Below are positions 61,201 to 64,000 of a stretch of DNA of 64,000 nucleotides, piece after piece. Source of the DNA: CAYUVH01 sp964448135 (GTDB lineage: Bacteria; Verrucomicrobiota; Verrucomicrobiia; Limisphaerales; UBA8199); the NCBI GenBank assembly GCA_964448135.1, contig CAYUVH010000009.1:62001-126000 (forward strand), given 5' to 3'. The number at the start of each line of letters is the position of its first letter. Positions within the stretch are counted from its first letter, which is position 1. A program made the translations under genes and the position numbers. Under the pieces are notes generated by a model. The model made no database searches, was not told the DNA's origin, and saw only the letters and a program-made list of their open reading frames with translations.

Positions 61201-62483
61201 TGCGCGCCGTAGCCCCCGCCCATGCTGAGCGTCACGGCGACGCAATTTCCCCATTTGTCCGCCGTCGAGATGTTGCATGTGCCGTAGCGGATGTCGTTCC
61301 AGTGAACGAGAATCGGCACATTGGTTTCACCGTTCACCGCCTGTGTGATGGAGCCGGCGATACTGTTCGTGAGCCGGATTTCGTTCGGGTCCCAGGGGCA
61401 CACCGTGGACAGGCCATTGGTCGCGTGGGCCACCATTTGGGCGGCAAAATCCGTGCTGCCGTTGCCCAGAAAATCCGGCGGCGTGGCTCCGCCGAACGGA
61501 TCACCGAACCACTGATAAAAATCCTTCCACATCAGCCGCGCCGTCTCCGCGCGCGCGTGCCAGTAATGCAAAGTATCCCAGGTTCCGCCGGGACCATTGG
61601 TCCATCCCAGGGCTTCGATGACCGACAACTCCTGCAGCACCGAAAGCGCCGCCGACCCCAACGGCGCCGCGCACACCCAGGCAGGCGTGCCGTTCGGCGG
61701 ATTGAAGTGCCGCATGTAAGGCACCACTTCGCGGGGCGCGTAATTCGTCATATCGGCATACATGACGAACCCGCCGTTGCCCTGAATCACCGCCGCAATA
61801 TCCTGCGCAATGCCTCCGCCATAAAAAGCCGCGTAAGGATTGCTGTTCGTGAAAAGCTCCATGAACAGGTTGCTGACACTCGTGGTGGTGTAATATGAAT
61901 TGACCGTCGCCTGCCCGTTCGCAATCCGCGCCAGCGCCGGTTTCAGCACTTCGGCGAAGGGGAAGAAGTTCGTGCCGCTGACCTTGCGACCGTAGTTGGT
62001 TTGCGCCATGTACAATCCGGCGAAAGTCCCCGGCACCCCCACCGCCTTCCAGCCGATCAAGTTCGCCGCCGGCAGCGCGCCGATCCAATTTCCGTTCGTC
62101 GGATTCACGCTGACCGCGAAGACATTCGAATTCGCCAGCGAACCCGCCGCGCTGTTGAAGTCAATGCACGTCACCAACTGCGGTGCGCCGTCCCATCCCG
62201 ACTTCCAAATCATCATGTGCCCGCCATAACCGCCGAGGCTGCAATTGGCCACATTAACAACGCAGGCCGAAAGCGCGGCGGCGACGGCCGCGTCTACCGC
62301 GTTGCCGCCGCCTTTGTAGATGAACGCGCCCGTACCGCCGCCCGATCCGAGAACTTCGAGCGCCGCCGATTCGATTGTGGGATTGGGGCTGGCAGCGCTG
62401 GCTGAGCCCACATAAGCGGCAAAGGCTGACTGGTGAAAACCAAAGGCAAAAGCGAAGAGGATTGCGCTCCAGACTTTGGCCAT
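58227..62483 (-). CDS. Gamma-glutamyltransferase-like giant exported protein
   Basis: 1,418 residues from ATG 62483 with a signal peptide (AKVWSAILFAFAFGFHQSAF). Residues about 25-600 follow the gamma-glutamyltransferase fold: GGNAVDAAVAAALSACVVN early, the self-cleavage region with putative nucleophile Thr402 in RYGTCNISTADKWGN, DNMCPIIVI, and GGVGGSTIENNM. After the expected nucleophile the usual T-H is replaced by C-N. Downstream are two Ig-like domains (about 610-780), a DUF4623-like propeller segment, a LamG-like domain and a C-terminal module ending RRFYQLRSP. The upstream frame to 62612 lies in a palindrome and is not used. Confidence 0.8.
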   Translation of the reverse strand: MAKVWSAILFAFAFGFHQSAFAAYVGSASAASPNPTIESAALEVLGSGGGTGAFIYKGGGNAVDAAVAAALSACVVNVANCSLGGYGGHMMIWKSGWDGAPQLVTCIDFNSAAGSLANSNVFAVSVNPTNGNWIGALPAANLIGWKAVGVPGTFAGLYMAQTNYGRKVSGTNFFPFAEVLKPALARIANGQATVNSYYTTTSVSNLFMELFTNSNPYAAFYGGGIAQDIAAVIQGNGGFVMYADMTNYAPREVVPYMRHFNPPNGTPAWVCAAPLGSAALSVLQELSVIEALGWTNGPGGTWDTLHYWHARAETARLMWKDFYQWFGDPFGGATPPDFLGNGSTDFAAQMVAHATNGLSTVCPWDPNEIRLTNSIAGSITQAVNGETNVPILVHWNDIRYGTCNISTADKWGNCVAVTLSMGGGYGAQVALTNRGLVFGQGMALFEPRPGWPDSIAPGKRPVDNMCPIIVIPDFPVSPTNGSAGGRPPFAAGGVGGSTIENNMTMQVLNYLLEGPSSSVSTPANWLYNFEGNNIIYMRPSYPPGVQSYLGAVGLSAPGGPPSVGEVSYAEAWIPPELLSQPSGTNVSGGTTITLRATATGLPLFYQWLRAGVPLSDGGTVSGANTAQLSISPATNSAVFTLLVSNGGGSVTSAPANVILDGVPAISMQPVSRTNFAGESAAFTAAAVGPGTLTYRWRKNGANVTNGGNISGATAPTLRFNPVTVGDAGVYSVVVSNAFGSMVSDDASLTVINAAAFLTQLWSAGPLDGVPWMNTNTTLTANVPNQRTLAYNAPSNQLYVISRSSSTTSNFVVYVLNATNGSLLYTLKTNGIRGGIGKAGIGLVSIGVADDGAVYAANVSLDAAGSGGADPTSMFRVYRWADAGSNTIPVQIFSGDPAGTNAAMRWGDTLAVRGAGTNTQLLIDTDTTVSGTRYTAILTPTSGALTNFSARWFTATNSGNTIGRSLEFEPGTNSIWQKGAGAALVKTTFDPATSLGGARIASANALVATNFPPGLLGVGLATARNLAAGVYSAGGSGPDMLNLYDISNLGAPSLLSQYPFPMTPPVANANRISQTFFKDELVFSIDANNGFMVFRLTQSNPPGAWSLYEPFSYSTIGGPVSSNTPANWTYGGTGANDLSIVSGSLAYPGLVAPVGNSVTNGGVGLGVRRLLGTNFSSGAVYFSALFRIDDLGFGQWSGHSSAVGALCANDNSSFRVQVLVKSNSPSGYVFGVQKSGTGSGPAFDGTEHYAGETVFVVGKYDFNASPNSATLWINPAPATLGAATEPGTGFVFATSGTDGFVIDRFNMRQNALTGSSSVPVAMRWDELRFGLSWAAVTPPDPLYFAPGSVTLSGFNILPGGAFQFGYSNASARVYTVFASTNLVDWQAIGSGTQTSPGWYQFTDAAATNLARRFYQLRSP

Positions 62484-62570
62484 TGCTACCAGCGTAACTG
62501 GCGAACCGCCGAAGCGCAAACGCTGAGACCACGCTGAGGCGACGAAGCCCGGCCCTGATTTGGCAGCTTC

Positions 62571-62621
62571 CATTCGCCTCCATTCGCCTCCATTTGAAAT
62601 CTCAAATTTCAAATTTGAGAT
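62571..62621. repeat. 10-bp tandem units plus perfect palindrome
   Basis: CATTCGCCTC at 62571 and 62581, then CATTTG; followed by a perfect 23-base palindrome at 62599-62621 (11-bp arms ATCTCAAATTT and AAATTTGAGAT around one C). Lies in the codirectional gap between argJ and the gamma-glutamyltransferase-like gene. Confidence 0.75.
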
Positions 62622-62644
62622 GGGGACGCGACCGGAAAGAAATC

Positions 62645-63979
62645 TTAACCACCTAACGTTGTAGGATCGCTCACATCACCCTTGTTGAAATCCACGTAAT
62701 CCTCCGTCAAGTCGGCCGCGTACATGATGGCGCCCGACTTTCCGAGGTTGAGCCTCACATGCAGATCAAACTCCTTCGGCGCCACCGCCGCGCACAGCTC
62801 CCGAAACGTCGCCTTCGTCGGCTGCCCGCGTTTCAAACTCCAAAGAATCTTTTTGCTTCCCGGCGCGCTGTAACCCAAATCCACCCGATTCTCCACCACG
62901 CGGGCCGGACTGTATCCCAGTGCGTCAATAATCCGTCCCCAATTGGGATCGCCGCCGTGCCAGCTCGTCTTCACCAGCGCGCTATTCGCCACCGCCCGCG
63001 CCGCCGCGTCCGCATCCGCGAACGATCGCGCCCCCTCCACCCGCACCGTCACAAACCGCGACACCCCTTCCCCATCGCGCACAATCATCTTCGCCAACTC
63101 CAGACACACATGACTCAGCGCCGCCTGAAAAACCGCAAATCCCTCTGACTTCTGATCTCTGATCTCCGACCTCTGGTTTTCCGCCCTCCCATTCGCCAGC
63201 ACGAGCACCGTGTCATTCGTGCTCATGTCGCCATCCACCGTGATGCGATTGAAGCTATTTGCCACTGCTTCATTCAACGCCGCTCGTAGGGCCGCCGGAG
63301 CCACAGCCGCATCCGTGGTGACAAAACACAGCATCGTCGCATGCAGCGGCCGCGCCGCTGGACGCGCCCCCGTCGGACTCATGCCCGGCTGGATCATCCC
63401 CGCTCCTTTGCAAATTCCCCCCACCCGCACCGTCGCTCCGCCGAGCTGGAACTCCACGGCCACCTGCTTCGGCTTCGTGTCACTCGTCATGATCGCTTCC
63501 GCCGCGTGCGCCGCGTGCTCCTCACTGGGACCCAGCAATGCCGCCGCTTCCAAAATCCCGGCGCGCACATTATCCATCGGCATCGTCACCCCAATGCGCC
63601 CCGTGGATCCGACCAGCGCCGAACCAGCCGGCGCGTTCAGAGCGCGTTCGGTGAAACGAACCATCTCCCGGGCATCCGCCAGCCCCTGCCGGCCCGTGCA
63701 CGCGTTGGCGTTTCCCGAATTCACCACGATCACCTGCGCGCTCGCCTTGCGCATCCGTTCCACGCACACCTTCACTGGCGCTGCGCAAACCTGGTTCGTC
63801 GTGAACAACCCGGCCACCGTCGCCGGCACATCCGAAACAATCAACGCGAGATCACGCTTGCGCCCCTTGTTCGAGCCCTTCCCGGTCCCCAGCCGCTTGA
63901 TATCGCAGAACACGCCCGCCGCCAGAAAACCCCGCGGGGCCAGGATCGAACCGGGCACTGATTTCAATTTGAATTTCAT
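62645..63979 (-). CDS. argJ: Bifunctional ornithine acetyltransferase/N-acetylglutamate synthase
   Basis: Recycles the acetyl group from N-acetylornithine to glutamate in arginine synthesis; 444 residues. Oxyanion-hole motif VGSTGRIGVTMPM, KGAGMIQP, the self-cleaving A-T-M-L (before CFVTTDAAV), and SFNRITVDGDMSTNDT, with DPNWGRIIDALG near the end. Two insertions are visible: about 13 residues (SPTGARPAARPLH) directly before ATML, and 14 residues after LANGRA encoded by a 7-bp tandem array. Otherwise normal. Confidence 0.93.
   Translation of the reverse strand: MKFKLKSVPGSILAPRGFLAAGVFCDIKRLGTGKGSNKGRKRDLALIVSDVPATVAGLFTTNQVCAAPVKVCVERMRKASAQVIVVNSGNANACTGRQGLADAREMVRFTERALNAPAGSALVGSTGRIGVTMPMDNVRAGILEAAALLGPSEEHAAHAAEAIMTSDTKPKQVAVEFQLGGATVRVGGICKGAGMIQPGMSPTGARPAARPLHATMLCFVTTDAAVAPAALRAALNEAVANSFNRITVDGDMSTNDTVLVLANGRAENQRSEIRDQKSEGFAVFQAALSHVCLELAKMIVRDGEGVSRFVTVRVEGARSFADADAAARAVANSALVKTSWHGGDPNWGRIIDALGYSPARVVENRVDLGYSAPGSKKILWSLKRGQPTKATFRELCAAVAPKEFDLHVRLNLGKSGAIMYAADLTEDYVDFNKGDVSDPTTLGG
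63142..63176. repeat. 7-bp tandem array inside argJ
   Basis: Five units CCTCTGA, CTTCTGA, TCTCTGA, TCTCCGA, CCTCTGG on the plus strand. On the coding strand they give a loop of about 14 residues (ENQRSEIRDQKSEG region) without breaking the frame. Confidence 0.75.
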
Positions 63980-64000
63980 TTCGTCACGCTTTGATTGTTA

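Noticed and set aside
62484..62612. Upstream extension of the gamma-glutamyltransferase-like gene
   Set aside because: It would precede the signal peptide with 43 residues read from a palindrome and a tandem array.
1..64000. tRNA, rRNA, riboswitch or insertion sequence
   Set aside because: Gaps were read for cloverleaf-like ends, transposase frames and known riboswitch cores; nothing convincing was found by eye, though short RNAs could be missed.

Overview
The window looks like part of a chromosome from a soil or freshwater Verrucomicrobiota bacterium of the Pedosphaera/Limisphaerales type. This is inference from gene content: a DUF1080 sugar hydrolase beside a Tat-exported sugar isomerase, autotransporter-strand, Calx-beta and LamG giant secreted proteins, a TIGR03790 protein, an HzsA-like cytochrome, and many families of small intergenic palindromic repeats. 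GC is high and GTG/TTG starts are common. I saw no rRNA, tRNA, insertion sequence, prophage or CRISPR array.

Layout. 0.2-5.3 kb (+): asparagine synthetase overlapping an SDR reductase, an unusual HU protein, hisS, and a GNAT acetyltransferase. 5.3-7.0 kb (-): ribosome/tRNA operon rpsP-khpA-trmD-rplS. 7.4-10.4 kb (+): FixL/FixJ-like histidine kinase and response regulator plus an orphan receiver. 10.6-16.6 kb (+): tripartite RND efflux system in the order pump, adaptor, outer-membrane channel. 16.8-18.8 kb: CPA2 cation/proton antiporter. 18.8-24.4 kb: small unknown genes, an HzsA-like mono-haem protein, a lipoprotein, an ASH-type exported protein and AcpH. 24.5-27.1 kb: glycolytic operon pgk-tpiA-secG. 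27.2-34.6 kb: YVTN/phosphoesterase fusion, SMP-30 lactonase with SDR dehydrogenase, SUKH-like protein, GNAT, and an OPA-type MFS transporter. 34.8-38.6 kb: autotransporter-strand repeat protein. 38.8-47.9 kb: argG, recN, FAD monooxygenase with cupin, MBL hydrolase, TIGR03790 protein, pyrF. 47.9-55.4 kb: a 2,487-residue metzincin protease with ten Calx-beta modules. 55.5-64 kb: an unknown gene, DUF1080 hydrolase, sugar isomerase, a gamma-glutamyltransferase-like giant protein, and argJ.

Themes. (1) Almost every intergenic gap of 80 bases or more from 22.9 kb on holds a palindromic element, from at least seven sequence families. Two families overlap gene ends and supply stop codons; one also supplies a possible start codon. 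(2) Four large secreted proteins end in a similar C-terminal module finishing close to RFxRL/VTRP. (3) Short 7- and 10-bp tandem arrays recur, one of them inside argJ. (4) Metabolic genes suggest oxidation and hydrolysis of sugars (SMP-30/SDR and DUF1080/isomerase pairs), with arginine and pyrimidine biosynthesis dispersed as single genes.

All family assignments come from reading motifs and recalling families; no database search was run.
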